Notes: generated by a model from the sequence alone, not told the origin. 26,041 bases of DNA from CAYNST01 sp964641175 (GCA_964641175.1 CAZXLJ010000040.1:1-26041); one strand, 5' to 3'; positions 1 to 7,498 are shown, counted from the first letter of the stretch. Numbers and translations are program-made.

Positions 1-52
1 ACACTAAAAAATAGAGACCTTCATCGAAGTTGGTAGGAGAGAGAGTAAATTT

Positions 53-153
53 TGCCCAGAGGCGGAAAGCGCGGCAGGACAGCCGCGATTCACAGCGAAC
101 GCTGCCCGCAGGGCGAGCGACATGGATGTCGCGAGTGAATCTGACCACCGATA
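53..153 (-). repeat. Split copy of the tRNA-Phe 3' end carrying a 69-bp cloverleaf-like insert
   Basis: Positions 53-67 are identical to 230-244, which is the acceptor and T-stem 3' strand of the intact tRNA-Phe. Positions 137-151 match 242-256 of the same tRNA at 13 of 15 bases. Both are in the same orientation as the tRNA. Between them, 68-136 is packed with inverted repeats: 70-75/82-87 (6 bp), 93-97/100-104, 104-107/111-114 and 117-123/126-132 (7 bp). An outer 7-bp stem, 87-93 with 135-141, encloses the last three, so the segment can fold into a four-way junction. In effect a palindromic element sits inside the T-loop of a partial tRNA-Phe duplicate. It could be a dispersed REP-type repeat or an old attachment-site scar; this is inferred from base pairing only. 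Confidence 0.6.
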
Positions 154-180
154 TAAAAAGCGGTTCGATTCTTAAACCGC
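153..180 (-). terminator. Second intrinsic terminator downstream of tRNA-Phe
   Basis: On the minus strand, a 6-bp stem (175-180 with 160-165, 9-nt loop) is followed directly by TTTTTATAT (159-151). This fits a rho-independent terminator acting as backup to the one at 189-216. The loop resembles a T-loop sequence, which may be chance or another tRNA scrap. Confidence 0.55.
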
Positions 181-188
181 GGAAATAG

Positions 189-216
189 AAAAGGGTATGA
201 CTCGCGTCATACCCTT
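189..216 (-). terminator. Intrinsic terminator of tRNA-Phe
   Basis: A perfect 10-bp inverted repeat (191-200 and 207-216, 6-nt loop) lies 11 bp after the tRNA 3' end. On the minus strand it is followed by TT CTATTT, a modest U-tract. Its position immediately past CCA fits termination of a monocistronic tRNA transcript. Confidence 0.7.
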
Positions 217-226
217 CAGAAAAACA

Positions 227-302
227 TGGTGCCCAGAGGCGGAATCGAACCACCGACACGGGGATTTTCAATCCCCTGCTCTACCGACTGAGCTATCTGG
301 GC
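227..302 (-). tRNA. tRNA-Phe (anticodon GAA)
   Basis: The minus strand gives a complete 76-nt tRNA. The 7-bp acceptor stem starts GCCCAGA and pairs with TCTGGGC. The D-arm contains AGCTCAGTCGGTAGAGC. The anticodon stem-loop GGGGATTGAAAATCCCC places GAA at the anticodon, and the T-arm holds the GGTTCGATTCC loop sequence. The discriminator A is followed by an encoded CCA. The overall sequence closely resembles E. coli tRNA-Phe. It stands alone, with its own promoter (329-357) and terminators (153-216). Confidence 0.97.
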
Positions 303-328
303 ATATTGGCCAAGGCCAAGAGGCGCGT

Positions 329-357
329 ATTAAACAGCCTCTTTGGGCCGGAGTCAA
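329..357 (-). promoter_or_regulatory. Sigma-70 promoter of tRNA-Phe
   Basis: On the minus strand the -35 is TTGACT (357-352), the spacer is exactly 17 bp and the -10 is TTTAAT (334-329). Each hexamer matches consensus at 5 of 6 positions. The bases after the -10 (ACGCGCC) form a GC-rich discriminator, as in stringently controlled stable-RNA promoters. A perfect 6-bp inverted repeat with 2-nt centre (305-318) lies in the leader between promoter and tRNA. Confidence 0.75.
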
Positions 358-644
358 TAGGTTGATTGAAACTGGGGCATTACGTGGAGGTAGTCCGCCG
401 GTGGTGATAAGTCGGGCACCGAAATCGATCAGTGACGGGCCGGGTTGCACGCATTGAAGACGTTCGAAGCGGCGGGGCTTGGGGCATCGGGTACGGCGAC
501 CGCTCCGGCTCAAATTTCCGGGCTTTTCGATACCCCTTTCGATTGGGTCTATTCGGTCATTTATGTGATCCGCTCCACGTTTTGCAGGCTGGAGGGGCTG
601 CACCAATAGGCTCATCGGCCGCTTTCTTTTTCTGCAGAGGAGGC
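358..644. other. Intergenic region between tRNA-Phe and the amt promoter
   Basis: No credible gene was seen; open frames here overlap the tRNA or lack family features. The one notable element is TGCACCA at 599-605. It matches one half of the dyad bound by NtrC in enterobacteria and lies about 65 bp upstream of the predicted amt transcription start. The second half-site is poorly conserved, so an activator site is only suggested. Confidence 0.35.
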
Positions 645-660
645 TGGCATGTCACTTGCT
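645..660 (+). promoter_or_regulatory. Sigma-54 (RpoN) promoter upstream of amt
   Basis: TGGCATGTCACTTGCT matches the sigma-54 consensus TGGCAYG-N4-TTGCW. GG is at 646-647 and GC at 658-659, with the required 10 bases between them. The predicted start is about 12 bp beyond the GC, near 671, leaving a leader of about 22 nt before the amt ATG at 693. A nitrogen-regulated (NtrC/RpoN) promoter is what is known for amtB operons, so location and motif agree. The same bases overlap a mini-ORF start (649). Confidence 0.8.
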
Positions 661-696
661 GAGCAGGCATTTTCCGTGCGGGCGAACCTGACATGA
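649..696 (+). CDS. Possible 15-codon upstream ORF translationally coupled to amt
   Basis: An ATG at 649 follows a strong Shine-Dalgarno (GAGGAGG, 637-643, 5 bp spacing) and reads MSLAEQAFSVRANLT. Its TGA (694-696) overlaps the amt ATG in an ATGA junction. That layout would couple translation to amt, which has only a weak ribosome site of its own. Against it, the ATG lies inside the sigma-54 promoter, so a transcript from that promoter would start downstream and lack it. It would need an additional upstream promoter. It may be chance. Confidence 0.2.
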   Translation: MSLAEQAFSVRANLT

Positions 697-2015
697 AAAC
701 CTTCCTGGGCTGCGCTTTACTCTTTCTCTTTTTACTACCAAACGGTCTGGTCGCAGAGGAGGCGATGTCGGATGCAAAGGATGCTGTTGATGTGATGTGG
801 CTGGCGACGGCGAGCGCAATGGTGTTCATGATGCAGGCCGGTTTTGCGCTACTAGAGAGTGGCATGTCCCGAGGGAAAAATTGTATCAGTGTAGTGATGA
901 AAAACTATTTTGATGTTTGCATCGGTACTATTGCTTTCTGGCTGGTAGGGTTCGGTTTGATGTTCGGGGCAAATACCAGCGGGTGGATAGGGACCAGCGG
1001 ATTTGCGCTCTCTGAAGGTAGCAGTTGGGATTACAGCTTTCTGCTGTTCCAGACCATGTTTGCAGCGACGGCGGCAACCATTGCCAGCGGCGCCATGGCC
1101 GAACGGACACGTTTTGGGGGTTACCTGATAGGAGCCGTGGTAATTATCTGCATAATTTATCCGGTGTTCGGCAGTTGGGCGTGGGGGAGCTATTTTGCGG
1201 GTGAGGGTTGGCTGAAACAGTTGGGCTTTATCGACTTTGCCGGCTCGACCGTTGTTCATAGTGTCGGTGGCTGGGCGGCGCTTGCCGCGATCATCGTGCT
1301 CGGGCCGCGTTTGGGGCGGTTCGATGCGGTCGGGCGGCCCAGGGAAATCCCCGGCCACAATCTGAATCTGGTAGCGCTGGGCGGATTCCTTTTGTGGTTC
1401 GGCTGGTTCGGTTTCAATGGTGGCAGCGCGCTGGGGGCGGACGTCTCTATTGGTCTGATCAGCCTGAATACCCAGCTTGCCGCAGCTGCAGGTGCGAGCG
1501 GGGCAGTGGTCGGTGCAATGGTGTTGCGCACGCCCATTCTGGTTTCCACAGTGGTTAACGGCAGCCTGGCGGGGCTGGTCGGAATAACGGCCGGTTGCGC
1601 AACGATGGAACCGCAGTTTGCAGCCTTGACCGGACTGACGGCGGCTCTGATTGCCTATTTCGGTGAGCGTTTCCTGGTCGGTCAGGGCCTGGATGATGTG
1701 GTGGGTGCTGTGGCTGTCCATGCATTTGCGGGCGCCTGGGGAACCTTGTGTGCGGGGCTCTTTCTGAAGGGTAACCTGTTCAATATGGAAATCATTACCG
1801 TCCAGGTGATCGGGATAACGGCCTGCTTCCTGTGGACCTTCACGGCGGCACTGCTGGCGTTCAAGCTGATTGATATCGTGTTCGGCCTGCGCGCATCCAC
1901 GCTCCACGAACAGCGCGGCCTCGATTACACCGAACATGCTGAAGTTTCTTATCCGGAATTCATACAGAATTCCTTTTATACGAAATCAAATCTTGAAAAC
2001 GTAGAGAGGGCTTAA
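693..2015 (+). CDS. amtB: Ammonium transporter, Amt/MEP/Rh family
   Basis: This 440-aa inner-membrane channel takes up ammonium. A signal-like hydrophobic segment (residues 4-20) precedes a long series of membrane helices. Hallmark residues are present: the substrate-site Asp181 in IDFAGSTVVHS, the pore twin histidines His189 and His343 (AVAVHAFAG), and gate phenylalanines near 123 (QTMFAATAA) and 239 (FGWFGFNGG). The FALLESGMSRGKN signature is also seen. Length is in the usual range. A sigma-54 promoter at 645-660 implies nitrogen-limitation control. Unlike most proteobacterial amtB genes there is no glnK (PII) next to it in this window. The ATG at 693 has only a weak ribosome site, but the signal-like start supports it. 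Confidence 0.93.
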   Translation: MKTFLGCALLFLFLLPNGLVAEEAMSDAKDAVDVMWLATASAMVFMMQAGFALLESGMSRGKNCISVVMKNYFDVCIGTIAFWLVGFGLMFGANTSGWIGTSGFALSEGSSWDYSFLLFQTMFAATAATIASGAMAERTRFGGYLIGAVVIICIIYPVFGSWAWGSYFAGEGWLKQLGFIDFAGSTVVHSVGGWAALAAIIVLGPRLGRFDAVGRPREIPGHNLNLVALGGFLLWFGWFGFNGGSALGADVSIGLISLNTQLAAAAGASGAVVGAMVLRTPILVSTVVNGSLAGLVGITAGCATMEPQFAALTGLTAALIAYFGERFLVGQGLDDVVGAVAVHAFAGAWGTLCAGLFLKGNLFNMEIITVQVIGITACFLWTFTAALLAFKLIDIVFGLRASTLHEQRGLDYTEHAEVSYPEFIQNSFYTKSNLENVERA

Positions 2016-2072
2016 TTGGCGCCGCTCGATCTGGCAGAGGACGCTGAAATAAATTCACCCGGAATATGCTAA

Positions 2073-2732
2073 ATGATTTCAAACTCCCAGATTCTCAGAA
2101 AACGAGCGATGTATACCGGGCTGAGTGTGCATTTGCCGCACGAGGAGGCACTGGAGGCTTTACTTCTATGGGAAAGAAAGTATGCCGGCAATGCGACATT
2201 TTCGATCCGTTACTTTGTGGAAGAGGTGGTCACCTGTCTTCGTGCCGATGTACCCTCGAAGTCGCTGCTAACGTCTCTGGTGGCGGCACTCGGCGCGCCG
2301 GAATCGGATTTGCTTGCTGATCCTCAAAGGCACCTGGATGCCCGGCTGACGCGGCACACAGCAGACGCAATCCGCCCCAGTACCATGCCCGAGCTGGAGG
2401 CTTTCAAACTGCTGGTGTCCAAGTGGCTCGAAATGGCCGGGAATGATCCTGCCCGTGAAGCAGCCGAATATGTAGCGCGTCACATCCACCGCCTCGCACT
2501 GCCGCTGCGAACGGAAACACAGATTAAAAGCTGGCTGGCGGACCGGAATCTGGCGTTATCGATATTGCCAGTTGAGGCAGAGGAGCTCAGATCAGTCGTA
2601 AATCTTTTATACACCGGCTTCTGTGAAAGCATGGGCCCCATCAAAGCTGATGCGTTACTGTGCGGTACTGTCGATCGCCTGAAGAACAACGGTGGAGCGG
2701 CATACAGCGTGGTATTCGCAAAACTGCTTTAG
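2073..2732 (+). CDS. Uncharacterised 219-aa protein downstream of amt
   Basis: I do not recognise the family. The ATG at 2073 is preceded by GGAA at a suitable distance; a second ATG at 2109 would remove 12 residues. The product is soluble-looking and mostly alpha-helical by composition, without a signal peptide, membrane segment or metal motif. The last 35 residues (MGPIKADALLCGTVDRL...) resemble the small helical tail often seen in proteobacterial proteins of unknown function with a 'GP..AD.LL' pattern, but this is a weak impression. It starts 57 bp after amt on the same strand and could be co-transcribed with it. It converges on selO with a 44-bp gap; a weak 5-bp hairpin (GAGCG/CGCTC) lies there. 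Confidence 0.7.
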   Translation: MISNSQILRKRAMYTGLSVHLPHEEALEALLLWERKYAGNATFSIRYFVEEVVTCLRADVPSKSLLTSLVAALGAPESDLLADPQRHLDARLTRHTADAIRPSTMPELEAFKLLVSKWLEMAGNDPAREAAEYVARHIHRLALPLRTETQIKSWLADRNLALSILPVEAEELRSVVNLLYTGFCESMGPIKADALLCGTVDRLKNNGGAAYSVVFAKLL

Positions 2733-2776
2733 AGCGCGGGGCAGACGCTCCTTCGGACAGTTTTCCTTCAGACTTT

Positions 2777-4294
2777 TCAAGTTCCGCAGAAGGTCACGTA
2801 GGGTTCGGTTGCAGATTCAGGCGGCGCCGAGTAGCTTTCCCTGTTTGGCTGGATATCGAACGGGGCAGATAGCACCTCGAGCATTTCATCCAGAGGACCA
2901 TAGTCGCCATGGTCAACTGCTGCCCGGATCACGGACTCAACCAGATGGTTGCGCGGAATATAGAGAGGATTTTTGCGCAATATCCGTGCTTCTATTGAAT
3001 CGGTATCCACCTGTTCGGCAGCGAGCCGATGCCGCCACTTCTGTGCCCACCCGGTAAAATTTCCCGCTTCGCTTTGGAACTGGCTTTCGATGTTGGCTTC
3101 GTTGACGTTGTCCGGTCGGGCACATTCAGCCAGCAGCCGAAAGCTCAATGTGTAATCGGCCTGACCTTTCTGCATGATCTGCAGAAGTTCGTGAATCAGT
3201 TGACGATCGCCCTCCAGAATGGTTTCCAGTCCGATTTTTTTGCCCAGCCCGGTAAACCAGTGGTCATTAAAAATTTCCGCGAAAGCCTCCAGTTTTTCCT
3301 GCACCAGGGTCACAGCCTTTTTAACCTCAGGATCGATCAGTGGCAGCAGGCACTCGGCCAGCCGGGTGAGATTCCAGAGCGCGATGCTTGCCTGATTGCC
3401 AAAAGCATAGCGTCCCCGGGTGTCGATGGAGCTGAAGGCGGTGGCGGGATCGTAGGCATCGATAAATGCGCAGGGTCCATAGTCAATGGTCTCGCCGCTG
3501 ATACTCATGTTGTCCGTGTTCATCACACCGTGCACAAAGCCCACATGCATCCAGCTGGCAACCAGCGCGGCCTGTGCGTTCATGACCGAATCCAGCAGAG
3601 CCAGATAAGGTGCATCAGCCCGGGCGGCTTGTGGGTAGTGCCGGGCAATGACGTAGTCGGCAAGGGTTTTTATCGAATCGGGCTGATTGCGGGCCCAGAA
3701 ATATTCAAAAGTGCCGATGCGAATGTGACTGGACGCCACACGCGTCAGCACCGCCCCGGGCAGAGCCTTTTCGCGATAAACCGACTCGCCGGTGGTGACA
3801 GCGGCCAAGGCACGGGTGGTTTTGATGCCGAGCGCGTACATTGCTTCGCTGACCAGATACTCGCGAATGACTGGCCCCACCGCAGCCCGGCCATCGCCAC
3901 CGCGTGAGAAGGGCGTTCGTCCGGAGCCTTTAAGCTGAATGTCGTAGCGCCGGCCCGACGGATCCAGGATTTCTCCCAGCAAAATTGCACGCCCGTCTCC
4001 CAGCTGATGGTTGAAATACCCAAATTGGTGGCCCGCATAGGCCTGGGCGAGAGGCTCGGAACCCGGTGCAATCTCGTTGCCCGCCAGTATGTGCACTCCG
4101 CGATCACTGCTGAGTGCGTGCGCATCCAGTCCCAACCGGCTGGCCAGTCCCGTGTTGATTCGTATCAGGCGCGGAGCGGGAACCGGCGTGGGATTTATAC
4201 GGCCGTAGAAGGTGTCCGACAGAAGCGCATAGGTATTATCAAAGCGCAGACCGGCGAAGACTTCCGGAGAGTCAGCAGGGGTGGCAGAAGTCAT
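2777..4294 (-). CDS. selO: SelO/YdiU pseudokinase-fold protein AMPylase
   Basis: SelO transfers AMP from ATP to protein Ser/Thr/Tyr and is linked in bacteria to redox stress. The 505-aa product fits the family (about 480-520 aa). Visible landmarks are AYAGHQFGYFNHQLGDGRA (residues 85-103), the ATP-binding IQLKGSGRTPFSRGGDGRA (119-137, Lys122), REYLVSEAM with Glu150, and HGVMNTDNMSISGETIDYGP (255-274) with the proposed base Asp261 and metal ligands Asn262 and Asp271. It ends in the conserved TFCGT, whose Cys is the redox-sensitive one in studied homologues. I chose the ATG at 4294; a TTG two codons upstream is possible. It is monocistronic, divergent from the sulfotransferase cassette, and convergent with the gene at 2073-2732. 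Confidence 0.95.
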   Translation of the reverse strand: MTSATPADSPEVFAGLRFDNTYALLSDTFYGRINPTPVPAPRLIRINTGLASRLGLDAHALSSDRGVHILAGNEIAPGSEPLAQAYAGHQFGYFNHQLGDGRAILLGEILDPSGRRYDIQLKGSGRTPFSRGGDGRAAVGPVIREYLVSEAMYALGIKTTRALAAVTTGESVYREKALPGAVLTRVASSHIRIGTFEYFWARNQPDSIKTLADYVIARHYPQAARADAPYLALLDSVMNAQAALVASWMHVGFVHGVMNTDNMSISGETIDYGPCAFIDAYDPATAFSSIDTRGRYAFGNQASIALWNLTRLAECLLPLIDPEVKKAVTLVQEKLEAFAEIFNDHWFTGLGKKIGLETILEGDRQLIHELLQIMQKGQADYTLSFRLLAECARPDNVNEANIESQFQSEAGNFTGWAQKWRHRLAAEQVDTDSIEARILRKNPLYIPRNHLVESVIRAAVDHGDYGPLDEMLEVLSAPFDIQPNRESYSAPPESATEPYVTFCGT

Positions 4295-4351
4295 TGGCAA
4301 TATCCAGTTCGCGTGTCAAAAGAGTGTAAGATCGCCGCTGGAGCGGGATGG

Positions 4352-4364
4352 GGCTATCATAGCC
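4352..4364. promoter_or_regulatory. Perfect 13-bp palindrome in the selO/sulfotransferase divergent region
   Basis: GGCTATCATAGCC is a perfect inverted repeat with a single central base. It lies 58 bp upstream of the selO start and 120 bp upstream of the sulfotransferase start. On the minus strand it contains TATGAT, a plausible -10. An operator overlapping the selO promoter is a guess; no clear -35 accompanies it. Confidence 0.25.
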
Positions 4365-4483
4365 GCCCAAACAGCGTCCCGGTAATGCATCCATGAGCGA
4401 GTACGTCAGCTGCGACTGCTCTCGCTCCGGTTTGGCAGTATCAGGATGTATCACTGACCAGATTCAAGTAAAAGGGGAACCTG

Positions 4484-5617
4484 TTGCGCTGGGCTTTTTG
4501 GTTGAGTATTCGGGAATGGGTCCGGCTTGGTGGTCGTCTGCTAACGGCTCTCGCGCACGGAGACATTCGACGACGGCCCTGGCTGGTAGTCCTGTATCCC
4601 CTGATCTGGTCGCTGGCAGGGTTGTTTACGTTAATACACTGGGTGGGGTTTGCTCTGGATGAGGTGTTTTTTCCACGATATCGAAGAGTGGATATCCGTA
4701 ATCCCGTGTTCATTATGGGTATCCCTCGCAGCGGAACGACGTGGCTACAACGCGTGTTGGCCAAAGAGTCCCGACTCACCACGCTGACCTTGAAGGAGTG
4801 TCTGTTCACTCCGTCGATTACCGAACGTCTGGTGTGGCGCTTGCTTGCGAGGGTGTTTGCTCCATTGGGCAAGGCCGCTGGACGGTGTTTCCGCGGCCCG
4901 CTAAAAACCATGGACAGGATCCATCAGCTGCGGCTGCATGAACCGGAAGAAGATTTTCTGCTGTTGCTGCCGGTGCATGCGTGCTTTCTCTGGGTTTTTC
5001 TATGCCCTCAGTCCCCGCATTACTGGCGTCTGACGCGCTTTGATGAGGCAGTGAGCGACCGGGAACGCCGCCGCATCATGCTGTTTTACCGTCGATGCCT
5101 GCAAAAGCATCTATTCGTTACTGGTCCGGAAAAGCGTCTACTCAGTAAAAATCCTTCGTTTACATCGTTTCACCGTTCATTGCGCGATACGTTCCCGGAT
5201 GCCCGCTTTATTTTTTGTGTACGGACGCCGGTTCAGGCCGTAGCCAGCCAGCTCAGTTCGGTGATCCCCGCGCTCAACGCCCTGGGGTCCGATATCGCGT
5301 ACATTCAGGACGAGATGGTGAAAATGCTTCAGCATTATTATCGCCAGGTGAAAGCGCAGGCGGAAAATCCGGAAGCCATGATCATCGATTATGAAGAACT
5401 GCGCGGCAATCTTGCTGCCACAGTCACGCGTCTGGCCGAGTTTCTCGACCTGTCGATGACGGCGGACTTTCAGCTTGAACTGACGAGGCTCGCAGAGCAG
5501 GGCGGGCGTTATCAGAGTCAACATCATTACAATTTGAGCCAATTTAAACTAGAAGCAGGAACGATCGCCGCTGCATTTCACGAATGTTGGCCCATCGCGA
5601 CAGCCACAGCCAAGTAA
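4484..5617 (+). CDS. Membrane-associated sulfotransferase (PAPS-dependent family)
   Basis: This 377-aa protein carries the two PAPS-binding elements of sulfotransferases. The 5'-phosphosulfate loop is FIMGIPRSGTTWLQR (residues 76-90), and the 3'-phosphate region is DARFIFCVRTPVQAVAS (239-255), preceded by LLSKNPSFTSF. A hydrophobic segment at residues 33-56 suggests anchoring to the inner membrane with a cytoplasmic catalytic domain. The start is TTG at 4484: GGGG (4474-4477) is 6 bp upstream and an in-frame stop at 4469 rules out a longer form. It is first in a three-gene cassette; the glycosyltransferase ATG follows its stop by 6 bp. The acceptor is unknown. The context points to a glycan or glycolipid, but that is inference. 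Confidence 0.85.
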   Translation: MRWAFWLSIREWVRLGGRLLTALAHGDIRRRPWLVVLYPLIWSLAGLFTLIHWVGFALDEVFFPRYRRVDIRNPVFIMGIPRSGTTWLQRVLAKESRLTTLTLKECLFTPSITERLVWRLLARVFAPLGKAAGRCFRGPLKTMDRIHQLRLHEPEEDFLLLLPVHACFLWVFLCPQSPHYWRLTRFDEAVSDRERRRIMLFYRRCLQKHLFVTGPEKRLLSKNPSFTSFHRSLRDTFPDARFIFCVRTPVQAVASQLSSVIPALNALGSDIAYIQDEMVKMLQHYYRQVKAQAENPEAMIIDYEELRGNLAATVTRLAEFLDLSMTADFQLELTRLAEQGGRYQSQHHYNLSQFKLEAGTIAAAFHECWPIATATAK

Positions 5618-5623
5618 TCAACC

Positions 5624-6799
5624 ATGAATGTCAAACTCAACAAGATAAAAAGTGTGGCCTCAGCGCCACCACAGGCCGAACCCCCACTGCCCAAAATCAA
5701 GGATATCCGCATCGCCATCGTGTCGGATGCTGCCACAGAGCGCAACGGCGTGGGTACCTTCTATGTGGATCTGGCCGAGCATCTGCGCAAGCATGGCGCT
5801 CAGGTAACAATACTGAATCCCAGGGTAGAAAACGGAAAATGGAAATCAGGGCTGGTATTCCCGTTGCCAGGCGACAAGACGCAGAAACTCTGCTTTCCCA
5901 ATCCGATTTCTCTGTATCGCCAACTGGATGATAGCCAGCCGGACCTGGTGTTCATCGCAACGCCGGGTGTCTACGGCGTGGTGGGCTGCTGGCTTGCGGA
6001 TCGAATGGGGGTGCCGCTTATTGCCGGATTCCACACTTCATTCGAGCAGCTGACCGAGCTCTACTGGGAAAAAACCTGGAAAGGCAAATTTGTCCACGCC
6101 TGCTTCAGAATGGCGAACCTCTTCATATTTGGCCGCTGCTCCACGGTACTGGCGAACTCGGCCGACATGGTGGAGCAGGCGCGCAATGCCGGCGCCGACG
6201 AACCGAAGCTGGTGACCACGCCGATAAGCCCGATATTTATGAGTTACCCCCTAAAGCCGTTCAGCGGGGCGGTCAAGCGGGTGCTGTTTGCGGGCCGGTT
6301 GGCGCCGGAGAAAAACATCAGCTCGATAGCAGAAGCCGCGGCGCGATTTCCACATATTGAATTTACTCTCGCAGGCGACGGACCCTTGCGGGACGAGGTG
6401 CGCATAATGGAGCGGCGACTGCCAAATCTGACATGCCTCGGCTGGCTGAACCGGGAGAGTCTGCGCGATCAGATCGATCGTCATGACGCTCTGATACTAC
6501 CGTCTCATTTCGAGTCTTTTGGGACCATTGCGCTGGAAGCCATGGCCCGACGCCGACTGGTCGTTGTCTCGCGGGGATGTGGCATTTCCGCGTGGCCGGA
6601 ATATCGGGACGGTTTATGCATCATGGATGCAAAAGACCTCTGCGGCACCCTTGAGAGACTGAGCGGGATGACACCCAATGTACTGGACGCGCTGGCTGAA
6701 TCCGCCTGGCAGACGGCGACCCGCGCCAATCGCGACGCATTGCGGCAGTGGCTGGGGTTGATCGTGGATCTGGTCAGGGCAGGGCGGCTGGGACGTTAG
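5624..6799 (+). CDS. GT4-family (group 1) glycosyltransferase
   Basis: This 391-aa retaining GT-B enzyme should transfer a nucleotide-activated sugar to a lipid or glycan at the cytoplasmic face. The N-terminal Rossmann half begins IRIAIVSDAATERNGVGTF (residues 28-46), with GFHTSF at 135-140 typical of PimB/SQD2-like GT4 enzymes. The C-terminal donor half has FAGRLAPEKN (222-231), GDGPL (251-255) and the EX7E element ESFGTIALE (297-305). No membrane segment is apparent. Residues 1-27 are a Lys/Pro-rich extension outside the fold. The gene starts 6 bp after the sulfotransferase stop and is followed within 6 bp by the deacetylase, so the three are almost certainly one operon. Donor and acceptor cannot be read from the sequence. 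Confidence 0.9.
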   Translation: MNVKLNKIKSVASAPPQAEPPLPKIKDIRIAIVSDAATERNGVGTFYVDLAEHLRKHGAQVTILNPRVENGKWKSGLVFPLPGDKTQKLCFPNPISLYRQLDDSQPDLVFIATPGVYGVVGCWLADRMGVPLIAGFHTSFEQLTELYWEKTWKGKFVHACFRMANLFIFGRCSTVLANSADMVEQARNAGADEPKLVTTPISPIFMSYPLKPFSGAVKRVLFAGRLAPEKNISSIAEAAARFPHIEFTLAGDGPLRDEVRIMERRLPNLTCLGWLNRESLRDQIDRHDALILPSHFESFGTIALEAMARRRLVVVSRGCGISAWPEYRDGLCIMDAKDLCGTLERLSGMTPNVLDALAESAWQTATRANRDALRQWLGLIVDLVRAGRLGR

Positions 6800-6805
6800 A
6801 AGGCC

Positions 6806-7498
6806 GTGCATGCGCTGATATCCATTCACGACGTCGCCCCGGAAACGCTTGACCGCGTGCAGGCGTTAATCGATTGCCTGCCCCAGGTCTGTCGGCCCAA
6901 TCTGACTTTGCTGGTCATCCCGGGGAAACCCTGGCGACCAGCAGAGATCGCCCGCCTGCGGCATTGGCAAGGGCAGGGCTACACCCTCGCGGGCCACGGC
7001 TGGCACCACCAGATTGAACGCATCGGGAATCTGTACCATCAAATGCACGCATGGCTGATCTCCCGCAACGCGGCCGAACACCTTTGCCTTTCGCGCGCGG
7101 AGATCATCGCATTGCTGCAACGTAATCATGCCTGGTTTGCTTCGCAGGGCCTGTCGTCGCCGGATTTGTATGTGCCGCCCGCCTGGGCTATGGGCAATGT
7201 CAGGCGGTCAGATCTGGCGGCGTCGCCGTACCGGTATTTTGAATCCGGAGGAGGGTATTTCGATGCGAACGAACTGAAAACGGTGTGGCTGCCGCTGGCC
7301 GGATTTGAAGCGGACACGCGTTTTCGCAGCAATGCCCTGATGGCCTGGAACCGCTTGAACGCGCTACTGGGTAGCGATCGTCACCCCCTGCGCATCGGGC
7401 TTCACCCTTATGACCTGGAATTGCTGTTGCACGAGGCTGTTCCCGGTTACCTCGGCAAGGTAACCATCGCCCGGCACTACCGTGATGTGTTTGATTGA
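6806..7498 (+). CDS. DUF2334 polysaccharide-deacetylase-like protein
   Basis: This 230-aa protein opens with ALISIHDVAPETLDRV (residues 3-18), and GHGWHH follows at 63-68. These are the Asp and His metal-ligand elements of DUF2334, a NodB-type carbohydrate deacetylase branch. Such enzymes remove N- or O-acetyl groups from sugars with a divalent metal. No signal peptide is seen, so action in the cytoplasm on a lipid-linked or nucleotide-linked sugar is more likely than on secreted polymer. The start is GTG at 6806, 6 bp after the glycosyltransferase stop; AAGG lies unusually close (2 bp), suggesting translational coupling. It is last in the cassette and converges with the hemolysin III gene 64 bp away, where only a weak 6-bp hairpin (GCCGTC/GACGGC) is seen. 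Confidence 0.85.
   Translation: MHALISIHDVAPETLDRVQALIDCLPQVCRPNLTLLVIPGKPWRPAEIARLRHWQGQGYTLAGHGWHHQIERIGNLYHQMHAWLISRNAAEHLCLSRAEIIALLQRNHAWFASQGLSSPDLYVPPAWAMGNVRRSDLAASPYRYFESGGGYFDANELKTVWLPLAGFEADTRFRSNALMAWNRLNALLGSDRHPLRIGLHPYDLELLLHEAVPGYLGKVTIARHYRDVFD

Noticed and set aside
268..615. 115-codon open frame on the minus strand over tRNA-Phe and its upstream region
   Set aside because: It runs through the tRNA gene and its promoter, and the product has no recognisable domain or ribosome site; a GC-driven open frame.
852..1937. 361-codon open frame antisense to amt
   Set aside because: A shadow of the Amt gene: the plus strand encodes a complete transporter with all key residues, while this frame shows no family features.
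3029..3907. 292-codon open frame antisense to selO
   Set aside because: Lies wholly inside SelO, whose catalytic motifs are intact on the other strand; the antisense product resembles no known protein.
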